Shown here: one piece after another, positions 46,723 through 58,200 of the stretch
Layout: every line of letters starts with the position of its first letter
How positions within the stretch are numbered: the stretch's first letter is position 1
Virus record (IMG/VR): IMGVR_UViG_3300045119_000180
Coordinates: 40,075-104,074 of that record
Direction: 5' to 3' (one strand)
Length of the DNA stretch: 64,000 bases
Source: a virus
Translations under genes and position numbers: made by a program
The notes under the pieces: model-generated
The model's input: only the letters and a program-made list of their open reading frames with translations
Told to the model about the DNA's origin: nothing
Database searches by the model: none

Positions 46723-49700
46723 TACGTCTCTATCATCAATCGGCCAAATATCGTGGCCGTAAGCACTTCGTCACCAATGCTCGATTGGCCGAAGTCCACT
46801 TTAATTTGTAAATGGCGACAACGGGCTAAACTAGCGTTGCCGAGGAAGTAATATCGACTCGGATTGTAGCTAGACGGAGCGGTCGCTGTGCCATATAAAG
46901 ATGGTGGATCTGGTACAGGATCTTGAACAAACGGCGTAAACGTTCCGCTGATTTCATTCAATAGATATGACACCGTAGGTTTAATGCCAAAGTTCTTACT
47001 GAAATCAAATTCGAGAAATTTTAATAATGCTAGTTGGCCAGGGTGACAAAGTGTAATCGACCCCATTGTAAAATTAGCATCATACGTAAAGCCGTTATCT
47101 GTAAAAACTGTCAGATCGCGATAATAGATGCGCTGATCAGATGTTGCTGAGCCAACCAAAAGCTTCTTGATGCCCGGCGTTGTCTCAACGCTCTGGACCA
47201 TCAAACAGCCGCCAATATGACTAGCTACTTGAGCGAATGGACTCCAGATAGGTTCCGGACCTTGCGCAGCGCCAGGGATTTGATGCGGATTTAACCTATA
47301 CCATCCTGTACTACCGTCGGCCACGAAGACGCAGTTATCGATACCGTTTTGGTGGACCGCGACGTAAACGTTTCTAGGATTCCACGTTGTATCGCTTACG
47401 CCGCTAGATGGCAGGTTAGCGAACTGGTCGCCTAGCGGAAAACCGGCCAGTGAAACGCTTAACGACGGGTTAATCAGCCGCAGTTGATTATCGCTTGCGA
47501 AGAAGTAAATTTCGCCTGCATAAACGTCCAGGGCGTTAAAGCTCAAAAGCCCCATGCCCGGAGCTAGCGTGACAGAATAGAAGCTGCTGGTAAGTGGTCC
47601 ACCAGCGATAATCTCAATGCTATCGGTAAGAAACGTCACTAATCCCTGTGGCGTCTTGACCAACCGGGTAACCGGAGCTAGAAATGGAATACTATCCGAC
47701 GGATTAAAGGCTTCGTTCGGGTTGCCGGTAATGACATCTGGGCCGCCTGAAAAGGGCACTTCATCGTCCCTGGCGCCCCAAATCCGCTGATAGTTATAAG
47801 CCATCGGCAGAAAGTCATTAGGCGGAGGGTCATTGGTATCGTCAATCGGGGCTTGGATTAATTCATTCAAGCCAGGGAAGACGTTTGTTGGCAGATCAGG
47901 CAGAAAGTCTTTAAACGACCAAGGCTGGGCAACTCCGCCAATTGGTTGGGGAGCCGGAATCTCGGTCAGTTCAAACATATTACTAGGCCCGCCGCCGTCG
48001 GCCGATCGCCAAATAACGATCGTATCGACTTGCGGATCTGTCGAGCCGAAGCCTGAAATCGTATTAACGGCGCCGGCATTTGACCCAGTAATCGTAAATA
48101 CCGGACTGGCGGTTGATATAACGCCTGTTTCGCTACCTGTAGGAAATGGCAATGGCGTATTAAGCCCTGGAGGAACCGGAGGATTCGACGTCCCGGCGAC
48201 ATCAACGGTATAAAAGTCGGTCAGCGAACGAGCTTTAAAGGAATATGCGTAAACGTAGCCATTCGTCCAGCTTAATGACTGCGCAACGTGAGCCTCGAGG
48301 TTATACCACGTAGCCGCGCCGTCTGTTGTAGTGCCGCCAATGCCGGCCCACGAAGGCGTACTGCCTCCGCCCAAGCCGCTATTAATTACGAATTCTACGT
48401 CGTTATTACTGTCGACTACCGACGCGCCACCGTATGGACTGGCGCTCGAGGGCGGACTAAAACCCGGAGTAGGCAGAAACCACTGCGTACTAGCGGCCCA
48501 AGTCATCGCCGTACCTACGCAGGTCCAAATTACCGTGCCGTCAGTAGTAATGTCGCCGTAGGCAGTAGCCCACGTCGGATGACTGCCCGACTTGCTTGTT
48601 CCAGTCTGGATCGCGACTTGAAAGTTGCCGTTACTATCTCGGATAGCCGAAAAGATGGATCCCGAAGCTGTCCAGGCGAAATAGCTAGTATTGGCTACCC
48701 ATTGGTCGCTGCCTAACGACAACCAAATCATGTCGCCGTCGCCACCGGTTGTTTGACCAGCCGGAGTGTTCCACTTTGGCGATGTATAGCTCGAAGACGA
48801 GGTTCCGCCGGTTGTTACAACCTGCCAGAAGACCGTTTGGTTCGTTGGCAGACCATTAGCCAAGCCTATTGGCTCTGAAATGCTCGAGGTATCAGCGTTG
48901 CCGGCGTTTTCAGTCGCGTATACGTGGCTCTTCTGCCATATTCCAGGCAGACCATGCTGGCCGAGATAAGCCCATTTAACCTGATGGTCTGAGGTCGTCT
49001 GGCCAGCCCCAGGCTTAAACTTCGGGTAGTTTGTGCCGCTCAGCCCGGCGCCATTGGCGTTATAGTAGCAAGCCTTCGTGGCAGGATCGTAGATGATACA
49101 AGGCGAAGCCAGCGTACCGCCTGAACTGCCGTTTTGATAAAGCGTACTGGCGGTCCATAAAACGATCGGGCCGCGGTTGGTCCAAGTAACGCTACCATCA
49201 ATCGTAGCCCCGCCTACGCCCGCCCATACTGGATTACCGCTGCCTGTCGTGCCCAACTGTGTAGAATTTACACCCGTAGCATTGACGGAATTTAGTTGCT
49301 GAGTAGTGTTGGTCGCACTGTCATAAATCAAGCCCATCGTGGACCAAACAGTATTAGCAACCCACTGAGTAGCCGCACTGCCGCTAGGTACAACCGTTAC
49401 AGACGGTTGTTTTGTTGGCGCAACGATGCCCCAGTTCCACGTTGACGCAGCAGCTCCTGCCGGCAGATTGGTATTTAAAGGTGTATACTTCCACGTCTCA
49501 ACGCCATCGCCAACGTAAAGAGTGCCGGCTACACCTTGAAAATAGCTTTGTCCGGCGTTATGACCATTAACGTCAAAGCCCTTGGCGAATAGAAGAACCG
49601 TCGTGCCATTTTGCTGATCCCAATAAACTCCGCCGGCGGTGTTAGCAGACGCCGTAGCAGTTTCTGTTTGAGCGTTAGGATTATTTACTACGACAGATGT

Positions 49701-50195
49701 ATTTGACGACGTTATAACAGTAAATACGCCGTTGTTATTAGGATTAGTAAATCCAGAAATTCTAACCTTTAATCCTTGAATGTCATTCGTAACGGCACCG
49801 AAAGATCCAGAATACGCAACCTGGCCGCCGGAAGAATTCGCTACGGATGTAACTGGATAAGCTAACGAAGACGTATCAATGATTAAACGAATCGTTCCGT
49901 CAGTCAGTTGGAAGCTATAGCTGCGAAGCGGCAAAGTCGGATAAACAGCCGTGGACAGTTGAGTCAAGCCGGGACGACGTTGCAGAGTTAACCTGTTAGT
50001 TAATTCTACATTTAGTCCCTGCCACAACGCGTCCGGGCGTCCTCCGTAGAATCTTGACGTATATATGTCGCTGGGGTCGTGGAGGACATTTCTCTGCGTG
50101 TACAGCCCCGTGAATGACCGGTCAATAAACAACGGTACATATTTTGGAGACTTGTTTGGCTGCGCCCCCGACTGCTGCAAAAGGTTCTGAGACAT
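46722..50195 (-). CDS. Large tail tube/baseplate protein (gp12-like)
   Basis: 1157 aa. The N-terminus (FIDRSFTGLYTQRNVLH, WQGLNVELTNRLTLQRRPG) matches the style of podovirus tail tubular protein B. The rest is beta-rich with many Trp-containing repeats (WVANTVWST, TDGTVIW). The C-terminus is SVSLAGFPLGDQFANL followed by a beta-domain. A homing-type gene separates it from the two adaptor-like proteins upstream. Confidence 0.65.
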   Translation of the reverse strand: MSQNLLQQSGAQPNKSPKYVPLFIDRSFTGLYTQRNVLHDPSDIYTSRFYGGRPDALWQGLNVELTNRLTLQRRPGLTQLSTAVYPTLPLRSYSFQLTDGTIRLIIDTSSLAYPVTSVANSSGGQVAYSGSFGAVTNDIQGLKVRISGFTNPNNNGVFTVITSSNTSVVVNNPNAQTETATASANTAGGVYWDQQNGTTVLLFAKGFDVNGHNAGQSYFQGVAGTLYVGDGVETWKYTPLNTNLPAGAAASTWNWGIVAPTKQPSVTVVPSGSAATQWVANTVWSTMGLIYDSATNTTQQLNSVNATGVNSTQLGTTGSGNPVWAGVGGATIDGSVTWTNRGPIVLWTASTLYQNGSSGGTLASPCIIYDPATKACYYNANGAGLSGTNYPKFKPGAGQTTSDHQVKWAYLGQHGLPGIWQKSHVYATENAGNADTSSISEPIGLANGLPTNQTVFWQVVTTGGTSSSSYTSPKWNTPAGQTTGGDGDMIWLSLGSDQWVANTSYFAWTASGSIFSAIRDSNGNFQVAIQTGTSKSGSHPTWATAYGDITTDGTVIWTCVGTAMTWAASTQWFLPTPGFSPPSSASPYGGASVVDSNNDVEFVINSGLGGGSTPSWAGIGGTTTDGAATWYNLEAHVAQSLSWTNGYVYAYSFKARSLTDFYTVDVAGTSNPPVPPGLNTPLPFPTGSETGVISTASPVFTITGSNAGAVNTISGFGSTDPQVDTIVIWRSADGGGPSNMFELTEIPAPQPIGGVAQPWSFKDFLPDLPTNVFPGLNELIQAPIDDTNDPPPNDFLPMAYNYQRIWGARDDEVPFSGGPDVITGNPNEAFNPSDSIPFLAPVTRLVKTPQGLVTFLTDSIEIIAGGPLTSSFYSVTLAPGMGLLSFNALDVYAGEIYFFASDNQLRLINPSLSVSLAGFPLGDQFANLPSSGVSDTTWNPRNVYVAVHQNGIDNCVFVADGSTGWYRLNPHQIPGAAQGPEPIWSPFAQVASHIGGCLMVQSVETTPGIKKLLVGSATSDQRIYYRDLTVFTDNGFTYDANFTMGSITLCHPGQLALLKFLEFDFSKNFGIKPTVSYLLNEISGTFTPFVQDPVPDPPSLYGTATAPSSYNPSRYYFLGNASLARCRHLQIKVDFGQSSIGDEVLTATIFGRLMIET

Positions 50196-50848
50196 TACGC
50201 AGCCTCTTCTTTTTCGATCATGAGAGACAAAGCTATATCTGTATTCCGATAATCGATTTCTTTGGCGTGCTTAGAACTATTACAGCCGCCCCTGCCACCT
50301 AACATCGGATGACAGAGAGGTTGGATATTTTCAATGGTATTTGGACCGCCTAAAGAGATTGGTTTAACATGATCCGGTACGAGCTTAAGATTAATACTAA
50401 GAAGGTGTTGTTCAGATCTTCCGCAACACACGCAACAATAATTATATTTCTTACACAAGTCTCTAAATTCTTTAAAAGAAAAAGACCCGCTAACCAAAGC
50501 TAATCTGGCACGGTAATCATGTTTGCTCTTCATACAAAGAGCCTTAGCTTTTCTGGGGTGCAACCGCCTCCACTCCCGACTAGCGGCAGCTTTTTCTTCT
50601 CTATGCTTGTTATTGTATGCAAGACTTCTAGCCTTGGCCGCCGCTATATTTCTTAAGTAACTCTCTCTTTTCAATCGAGCATATCGTATTGGATGCGCTT
50701 CTCTACGATCTTTATTTCTTTTTCTAATTTTTTCTTTTTGCTCTTCAGAGTAGTTAGACATCCTTAAGAGGACTTTCTCTCTGTTTTTATAGTAATAGCG
50801 CAGAGCCTCTTCTCGATGTTTTAAAACAGCTTTAGATGGTCGTCCCAT
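50195..50848 (-). CDS. HNH endonuclease, homing-type
   Basis: 217 aa. A very basic helical N-terminus (residues 1-125) and a C-terminal HNH: CCVCC, LVPDHVKPISLGGPN, GGCNSSKH. TAATG overlap downstream. It is inserted between tail adaptor and tail tube genes. Confidence 0.85.
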   Translation of the reverse strand: MGRPSKAVLKHREEALRYYYKNREKVLLRMSNYSEEQKEKIRKRNKDRREAHPIRYARLKRESYLRNIAAAKARSLAYNNKHREEKAAASREWRRLHPRKAKALCMKSKHDYRARLALVSGSFSFKEFRDLCKKYNYCCVCCGRSEQHLLSINLKLVPDHVKPISLGGPNTIENIQPLCHPMLGGRGGCNSSKHAKEIDYRNTDIALSLMIEKEEAA

Positions 50849-51564
50849 TAAATCCCGCGGGCCTGATTCGCTTGCTGCGTACGCAATTGATTCGCTAGCA
50901 TCTGACTATCTCTTGACCAATACTGCATTAGAAATTGATCTTTCTGCATCTCTGTCAACCCTTCAGCCTTTGCTAAAAGAGTCGCGATACCACGTTGACG
51001 ATATTGATTCGCACGAGCGTCGTCTACTACCGCCATTGCCTCGCCAACGAATAAATTGTTATAAATATCGAGATATTGATCTGGTATGGTCCAACTTTGA
51101 GAAGTTGCTGTAAACGGTAAAACCAGCTTTTGATAGGTTAAAAGAACTGTATATGTTTGGTCTGGAATCCCCATAAAACGCAACGTTACGCTTGAGCCGT
51201 AAGAAACAAAATTGACCGAAATAGCATTCGGACGGCCCTTTTTATTAGCATTGGCTTTACCTAGTGCCGCAGTATTATAAACATCTAAAACTTCAAAAAC
51301 ATTTCCACTCGTGTCAGTCAAAGTAGCTTTCTCTAGAAAACTAAAATCTGTCAACAAGATCGTATAATCTTGGTTAGAAGAATTGATAGTTAACGAATTA
51401 TTTTCATTCCTATTCCACCCCCAAGTCATAGGGGCATTTAAAATAGTATTCTGAATTTCGTTGGCAATCGATATAGCAGGTTCGTTTCCCGTACCAACTG
51501 TTAACGGAGAATACTGTATATATGTCAACGCATAGTTGACAGATTGCTGTAATGAATATGCCAT
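50848..51564 (-). CDS. Head-tail adaptor or tail tubular A-like protein
   Basis: 238 aa. Beta-rich core with helices at both ends (NYALTYIQYSPLTVG, AEGLTEMQKDQFLMQYW). Pattern and position next to gp12-like protein fit the T7 gp11-type adaptor, but similarity is by style rather than named motif. Its start overlaps the preceding stop. Confidence 0.55.
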   Translation of the reverse strand: MAYSLQQSVNYALTYIQYSPLTVGTGNEPAISIANEIQNTILNAPMTWGWNRNENNSLTINSSNQDYTILLTDFSFLEKATLTDTSGNVFEVLDVYNTAALGKANANKKGRPNAISVNFVSYGSSVTLRFMGIPDQTYTVLLTYQKLVLPFTATSQSWTIPDQYLDIYNNLFVGEAMAVVDDARANQYRQRGIATLLAKAEGLTEMQKDQFLMQYWSRDSQMLANQLRTQQANQARGI

Positions 51565-52649
51565 TAGAATCCTGACCCTGGAAGATTAAACGGATATCCC
51601 GAACCGGGCCAACGGCTAATACCGCGGCCTTGACGCCCCATGATACTTCTCTCGGGGCTAAAGGAATTCTCTTCTAATTCTCGATCTTCTCTTGCACGAA
51701 GATCATTTAAACCAGCTAGCCACATCTTCCACTCATCCGCAAATTTCGCACGGACCTTAGCTTCAGGCGAATAACGATACGCCTGTGCTACGCAGCCCAT
51801 ACGGAATACCGGCTCGTAGCGATCTGGCAACGGAGCAAGCGTTTGGCTTAACGACGTAAACTGTACCGGCGGCATCTGACCAACCAGGTTAAACTGCCAG
51901 ACGTTGCCAGTTTGACTAGGCACTGGCAGGATGCGATAGCCAACGCCTGCGGGATCTACAACTGTCCAGATTGTCGACGCACCTGCGCCAGCTACGGTAG
52001 TCCCTGGTAAGGCACCAACAGCGGCCAATGGCGCGGTAGTTCCTTCGGTGCCATATTGAGTAAGCAAAAGGAGATTGCCGTTAGCATCCTCAATCTGAGT
52101 AATCGGGTTGCTAGGCATTGCCGCGGCCGTAGTCGGATTAGTATAAACTGACCCTGCGACAGGATTGTTGCCTAGCGAGCCAGTTCCAACGTTGCCTGCT
52201 CCCCATGTGCCGAAGTACAGGGTAGAATTAGGAAACCAGTTAACCAAAAACAAAGGATCGCTTGTAGCGGTATTGAAGAACGAACCGCTGGCTTGCGGTA
52301 GTTGTCGACCGCATTCAACTGCGCGGAAGGGTTTAGGAATCGAAGTATCGCTAATATCAAAGACTGCTCCTCTTTCAAGCCATTCAAGGTTATAAATCGA
52401 TGCGCCGCTAGGATAAATTCCAGCGTAATCCTGCTGGTAGCTGTTGGCATACCACACAGGCAGAACGATTTCATTCCATTTATGCGGGAAGTCGACCGCA
52501 CATATGGCGTTCATTACGTCCGTAGCGATCGTAACCATCGGCTCGTTAGAATAGCCGCCGACGTTAAAGATCGGCGCTATTTCACCGAACGGACGAATCC
52601 TATCTAAAACATTTTGTACAGTCGTGTTACTTTGGCCTAGTGTTGGCAT
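51564..52649 (-). CDS. Structural protein, adaptor-like
   Basis: 361 aa. Predicted beta-rich, with a C-terminal helical tail (ARAKFADEWKMWLAGLNDLRARED-type residues, about 305-330) resembling that of its downstream neighbour. AAAGGT precedes the ATG. Probably a connector or baseplate protein with the next two gene products. Confidence 0.55.
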   Translation of the reverse strand: MPTLGQSNTTVQNVLDRIRPFGEIAPIFNVGGYSNEPMVTIATDVMNAICAVDFPHKWNEIVLPVWYANSYQQDYAGIYPSGASIYNLEWLERGAVFDISDTSIPKPFRAVECGRQLPQASGSFFNTATSDPLFLVNWFPNSTLYFGTWGAGNVGTGSLGNNPVAGSVYTNPTTAAAMPSNPITQIEDANGNLLLLTQYGTEGTTAPLAAVGALPGTTVAGAGASTIWTVVDPAGVGYRILPVPSQTGNVWQFNLVGQMPPVQFTSLSQTLAPLPDRYEPVFRMGCVAQAYRYSPEAKVRAKFADEWKMWLAGLNDLRAREDRELEENSFSPERSIMGRQGRGISRWPGSGYPFNLPGSGF

Positions 52650-52662
52650 TTTTACCTTTTAA

Positions 52663-55281
52663 TTATTGAAGAGTGCAACTAGACCCTTGACGAATCGTAA
52701 GCGTTCCAGTTCCTTGTCCCGATGCCTGTAATTGAACCGTACCCGCATTTGCGCCGTTTACTAGACCCATGTCAATATGCGCCATTTCATTTGTTGCGGT
52801 CGTAACCGTGGCACCTACGGGGTTTAATGCGCTGGAAAAAGCCGTAGCTGCCGCGCTCGCAGTAGTCGTTGCTGTAATTGCACTAACCATGTTAATTGCA
52901 ACGGAAGTTGGGGAAGATGGTCCGGTGATCTGAAACTCCGGTCCAGTCGTGGCAGCAGATGCACTCCAAACAATAGAACAATGCATTGTGTAATTAGTGT
53001 TCGCCGCAACGGGAAATGAAAGATAGGGAATGCTGGTAAATGATGCAGCACCGCCAGCGTTTGTATAGTCCGCAACCGTCAGAATAGCCTTCTGAGGTAT
53101 GCCAAAAGTGCTGTCTGCATCGTAAATCGTGTCTGTAGCATGCAAGAGAGGGAAACTTCCGCCTGTCCAATTCGTTAGACCAGTGGCATTAGCGGCATCT
53201 GTAGCTATACCAATTCCAGGATAGCCACCAGTGATGGCAGCATCTGTTACTGGGTTAGTGGCTAGATTCTTGTCAATGCTGCCGTTCCGAAGGCCGTACA
53301 ACCAAGCACCTATGTGACGAAGCTCAATCGTATCACCAGCGTTACAACCAACTGCGGAAGTCTGCGTTGACAAACCCGTAAAGGAACCCGCCACGAATTT
53401 GCCAATGCCTGAACCTTTCGCTGCCACGTGTCCACAATAGTATATATATTCAGTACCTGCCGTTGTTGACATATTTGTAGCTACAACAGCTGCGGAACTG
53501 GCATTCGAGTCTATATTTGCAACCGTAACCCTGGAAAATTGATCATTGGCTGGAGGAGAAGACGATACAAAGGCATTGTAATTAGTTTGCGCAGCTCCGT
53601 TAGTTGCAGTGTTAGAGGTTATGTTTACTATGTTGCTGGTCCCGTCTCCAAGAACTGTCCAGCCCAAACCAAGAACCGTCCTTCCGTTTGCCGAAGAGAA
53701 TACATCTGATATAGGGGCTTGAACCGTCTGCCAGATGGTTCCGCCTATCGGGGATATCAGCCCTTTGTTGTAACCAGCAAAGCAAGCGTAAATGCAATTT
53801 CCGGATATCAGTAGACCTTGCGTGGAAGTAACACCGAGTGATACTTGGGCAGACGAAGAAGCATTACCGTTTAGCATCACGTTTGAAATCGATGCAGTGG
53901 AATTACCTGCCTGTTGCATAAAATTGGTCAAGTGACCAGTACCAATCTGTACCAAGTTATCTGTAATAGACGCACCATCAACGTCCGTAGAGCTACCATT
54001 AGCCCCCCATTGGATCGCGGCGTTGACTCCACTTGCCACACAGCCTTCGCTATCAAGTTCGTTATCTGAAAGTCTGTGGCTTCCGCCTTGCAATCTGACT
54101 GCTACGGCAATGTTCCCTATGTTGTTGTTGTCTATGCTTCCGAACCAGCCGCCATCAACAATTCCCTGGCTGGCACAAAAGGAACCGCTTCTTCCGCCAA
54201 TCGTATTGTGAGAAAAGAATATCGTATTTTCCCCTACCGTAGCCCCTGAAACGTTAGCGAAACAGCGCCCTGTCGTCGCATCGCCATTGTTCCAATGGTT
54301 GTAAGAAACCGTACCTTCGAAAACAAAATCATCGAACTGGATCGCATAATTCGTGCAACTTCCCAACGTCGCGTTACCGGCTCCGAAATTAAAAAAATTC
54401 GTATTCGTGATGACCGTGTTCCCAACTGCGTTCTTAATTTCAATACCTGCAACAGTCAAACTCGCTCCACCCAGAAACGTGCCACCATCCAACCTGTAAA
54501 CACCGCCGTGCGTTCCGTCTCCAAATTGAATAAGGTTCGCAGATGAGTTAGTTCCGGCATCAAGACTAGCATTAAGATGAATAGTTGCTGCTATACCAAC
54601 CGCTGAACCCGTCGGATTAAATATAAGTTGACAAGTAGACAAAAGATACGCTTTGCCTGTTCCAGAACCATTGATAAAAACTTGTACCGCTCCGGGGCCG
54701 GCATAGGCATTAATACTAGCCATAAATGCTGTTGTAGCAGAACCGCAGTTGTTAGTTGAATCGTCATCTGTCCACTGCAAACAATTAGTCGCCGAATTGC
54801 AATTTGCGTTTTGAATTACGAACACGCTAGATCCGAGACCTACACCGGTAGGTCCGTTACCGCCACCAGCACTACCCGAGCCTCTACTGGCACTAGCAGT
54901 AGAGGCTTGAATAGTTACAACGGCGTTTGCTGTTAAAGCAGAAGCCCTGACTCGGACTCGATTTAATCCGGAAACGTTGACAGACCATACACCAGTGGCC
55001 GTCGTACTTGTTACGGCAGTACCTGTCGCGGCTGGGATAGCTCCCAGGGCAACCCAAGTACTTCCGTCTACTGTAGCTTCGAACTGAAGCGTACCGGAAA
55101 AGCTACTTCCGGAGACGTTGATAGATACCCCGCCTGTGTTTTTTGCTAAATCCAATATGACACAATTAGTCGCCGTAGAACAATCTGTTCCTGACGATGA
55201 AATAGTGCCGGTAGCGAAATTCTGTTGCGCAAAAACAGGCAAAGCGGTAATTAAAAGCAAAAATAATACTACTTTTCGCAT
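52663..55281 (-). CDS. Beta-helix protein with Sec signal peptide
   Basis: 872 aa. A clear signal peptide (residues 1-19: KVVLFLLLITALPVFA-Q). Then a domain with paired cysteines (CSTATNC), and a parallel beta-helix at about 150-520 (repeats such as VAGIEIKNAVGNTVITN), then a C-terminal beta-sandwich ending CTLQ. Several Cys pairs suggest disulfides. It reads like a tailspike but carries an export signal, so secretion to the periplasm or outside is expected. AGGAG lies upstream of the ATG. Confidence 0.72.
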   Translation of the reverse strand: MRKVVLFLLLITALPVFAQQNFATGTISSSGTDCSTATNCVILDLAKNTGGVSINVSGSSFSGTLQFEATVDGSTWVALGAIPAATGTAVTSTTATGVWSVNVSGLNRVRVRASALTANAVVTIQASTASASRGSGSAGGGNGPTGVGLGSSVFVIQNANCNSATNCLQWTDDDSTNNCGSATTAFMASINAYAGPGAVQVFINGSGTGKAYLLSTCQLIFNPTGSAVGIAATIHLNASLDAGTNSSANLIQFGDGTHGGVYRLDGGTFLGGASLTVAGIEIKNAVGNTVITNTNFFNFGAGNATLGSCTNYAIQFDDFVFEGTVSYNHWNNGDATTGRCFANVSGATVGENTIFFSHNTIGGRSGSFCASQGIVDGGWFGSIDNNNIGNIAVAVRLQGGSHRLSDNELDSEGCVASGVNAAIQWGANGSSTDVDGASITDNLVQIGTGHLTNFMQQAGNSTASISNVMLNGNASSSAQVSLGVTSTQGLLISGNCIYACFAGYNKGLISPIGGTIWQTVQAPISDVFSSANGRTVLGLGWTVLGDGTSNIVNITSNTATNGAAQTNYNAFVSSSPPANDQFSRVTVANIDSNASSAAVVATNMSTTAGTEYIYYCGHVAAKGSGIGKFVAGSFTGLSTQTSAVGCNAGDTIELRHIGAWLYGLRNGSIDKNLATNPVTDAAITGGYPGIGIATDAANATGLTNWTGGSFPLLHATDTIYDADSTFGIPQKAILTVADYTNAGGAASFTSIPYLSFPVAANTNYTMHCSIVWSASAATTGPEFQITGPSSPTSVAINMVSAITATTTASAAATAFSSALNPVGATVTTATNEMAHIDMGLVNGANAGTVQLQASGQGTGTLTIRQGSSCTLQ

Positions 55282-55294
55282 TACTGTGATTCTC

Positions 55295-58200
55295 CTAATT
55301 AATAATCGTATACGAAAAACACGCGGGATTAGTTGTCGGGGCCGAAGGAACCGTAATTGTAAAACTGGTCGCAGCTACGCGAGCTGAAACAGTCGGTTGA
55401 ACAGGAGTAGTATTACAAGTCACCGATAACGCCGTTCCCAAAGAAGAATCAAACGTCAATTGAATCTGACTATTAGCCGTTACCGCCGTCGTGTTGACAG
55501 TCACAGTAGTAGCGGAAGCCGCGACAACTACGAAGCCTGACGGTGCGGCTGCACAAACCGCCGGCGCCGCAGCGTTAGCACAAGCCGTAACCGTTGAGAA
55601 AGCTATAAGTGCGTTAGTGCAAGTAGGCGACGTATTCCTGGTTAAAGTAGAAACGAACTTACCTGACGAGCAAGCTCCGACGCCAGAATACGCGCTGACC
55701 AACGCCGCATCAGCGATAGTAGTAAATGACGGATTGCTTGCTGCTCCGGCTGATACTAAAGGTAGTCCGGCTGTACCTGGACCAATGCCAGTTATAGTTG
55801 TTGGACTGGCCCAAACACCAGTTTGAAATTGTGCTGGACTGCCGCTGGTAGATACATTACCGTTAACTGGTGGAACAGCCCACGTACCATCACCACGCCA
55901 GAAAGTCGCGCTAGTTGCGCTCGTTCCACTATTAAGGTTTCCTACTGGCAAATTACCAGTTACGCCCGTACCCAAACTAATCGCAGGAATCTGGGCCGAA
56001 ACTAATCCGCAATATGACGGAGTAGCCGTCGAGCCCGTGCAGTTGCCGAATACGGTATTCGCCCCAGCTGTAGAAAGACTAAAGCTTAAAGCCGGCGTCG
56101 ACGTAGACGTAGCTACGGACGTCGTAAACAACGGACTAAGAGTGCCAGCGGACATAGACGTCACGGTTCCGACTCCTGCGGTACAATCTATATAAATTCC
56201 TGCTGTTCCACTTGCGCATATAGGATGGGTATTAGTAATTGACCCTGTAATTAGCGGCAAAACGGCTGAAGCTAGAGGATCAGGCATCGTAACCGCTCTA
56301 TTAGCAGCCAAACTTGCCGATGAGATAGTAGTTGAAAAAGCACCTTTTCTTATGCCCACGCCATCAACGTTGATAGGATGGCCGGTAACATTACATATAG
56401 TTCCGGCAGGGCAGTTAGTATCAATAGAATTGCTAGATGAAATGAATTCTAGTACTTCATTATCAGACATCTGTCCAGCGGTTATATAATACATCACCGG
56501 ACCGTACAACGTAGGTCCATGAGTAGTATCTATAACTCCTGTCATACAAGTCGAACCAGAGCCCGTTCCGCCAACAAATTTAATTGCTCTCCAAAGGTAT
56601 TTCCAGTCTCCGTCTCCAGTTTGCAAACCATTGTTATAATAATCATTCGAATATGCTGGAAAACTAATGCTTTGACAAGTTGGAATTAAATAAACACTAG
56701 TAACAGGTGCCCAATTACCACCTTTTACCCAAACACCTTCTGCAATCCAGTCTCCTGCGACCGGACTGATATTAAGAATAGGCGCCATATAAACTTGAGC
56801 TAATCCAGCAGACGTAACTGATGCCGCACCTGTTCCACCAAAAGGATCTGCTAACCCTGTAGTTACTGTCAAAGATCCTGTTGCCGTTGTCCAACTCGAC
56901 GGATTAGAAAACGCCTTGTTGACTAAACGAGTTGAAACCAACCCGTCAATTCGCCGAGCTACGTCTGTCTCGCCAACTAGATAATTTAAATTCACACCGT
57001 ACTGCTGCAATCGTAGCGGACTGACTGTATTACTACTTCCAAACGGGTTTAGTACAACCGCCGGACCTGCTACGCCGGTATTTACAGCCACTGGAGCGCC
57101 GTAATTGATGTTTGTACCGTCGTTCTGAACTGAAGCAACATTGTTAGGACAATCAGCTTGAACAACATTATCAACGGTAAGATTGGTTTGTTGCGGCCAA
57201 CTAGTGAACCACACGACCGGGGCGCAATTCGGGCCGCTTGACTCCTCAATAGTATTTGATACGGACAACCCTCCGCCGCTGGACCCCGGGATAAGTTTGA
57301 TGCCGCCGTCGTCTAAATTAGCATGATCAATATAAATAAGACCAGTGCCTTTACCTTGCGAGCCATCAAATAACATAGCTGCAGCATTATTAGCCGTAGC
57401 TCCGTTCGTCCCGCCCGTATTGCCTGAGCATCCGAAATCATAAAAATATAGCCAATATTCCCATCCTACAACATCCGTGCAAGGGCCGTTCGTCCCGGTT
57501 TGGGTTATAAATGCGTCAACGTTATCAAACGTCATTTCTACCGAATTACAAGTACTGTCGCGAAGATTGTTACTACACTCTCCGATGACTATACCGCGGG
57601 CGGGGAAGCCGAGTGAAAAACTCAGATTCTGAAATCTCAATCCATATACAGCAGACAACCATACAGCCGGATGATTCCTGTCAACGGCATTGCCCCCGAA
57701 CACCTTGGCTAACGGAGCATGCCCATTAGGGCTGCCTACAACATCGCCTATACCGATGAAATCAATGCTGCAAGGATTACATTTTAGCCAGCCTGTCGGC
57801 AAACTGTTATAATTCGGGTCGTTCGGCCCCATAAGCCAAAGACCTGCGCCTGCGGTAGGATTAGTTTGTGAAAACGTGCCGATATAAATTGTTCCGTTAC
57901 CGGCAGTTTTCGTACCGCAATTTCCTAAGGGCAAAGAACACTCAGCTGAATAAACAGTCTTCTTCGCTGTACCCCAACTAAGACCGTCGTTACTATCAGA
58001 GCAGGGAGATCCACCGTTACAGGTAACGGCTACGAATTGAATGCTCGTACTCGTTGCCGGCTTAATAGCTGCATTAGCAGCGCTGGCATTTAAGATCCAA
58101 CTGCCGGAATCGCAAGTATAAAAATTGCCGCTAAGATCGTCTGTATAAATAGAGCCAGCAACACAAGGATTCGTCGGACTACCCGTGCCGTGAATAACGT

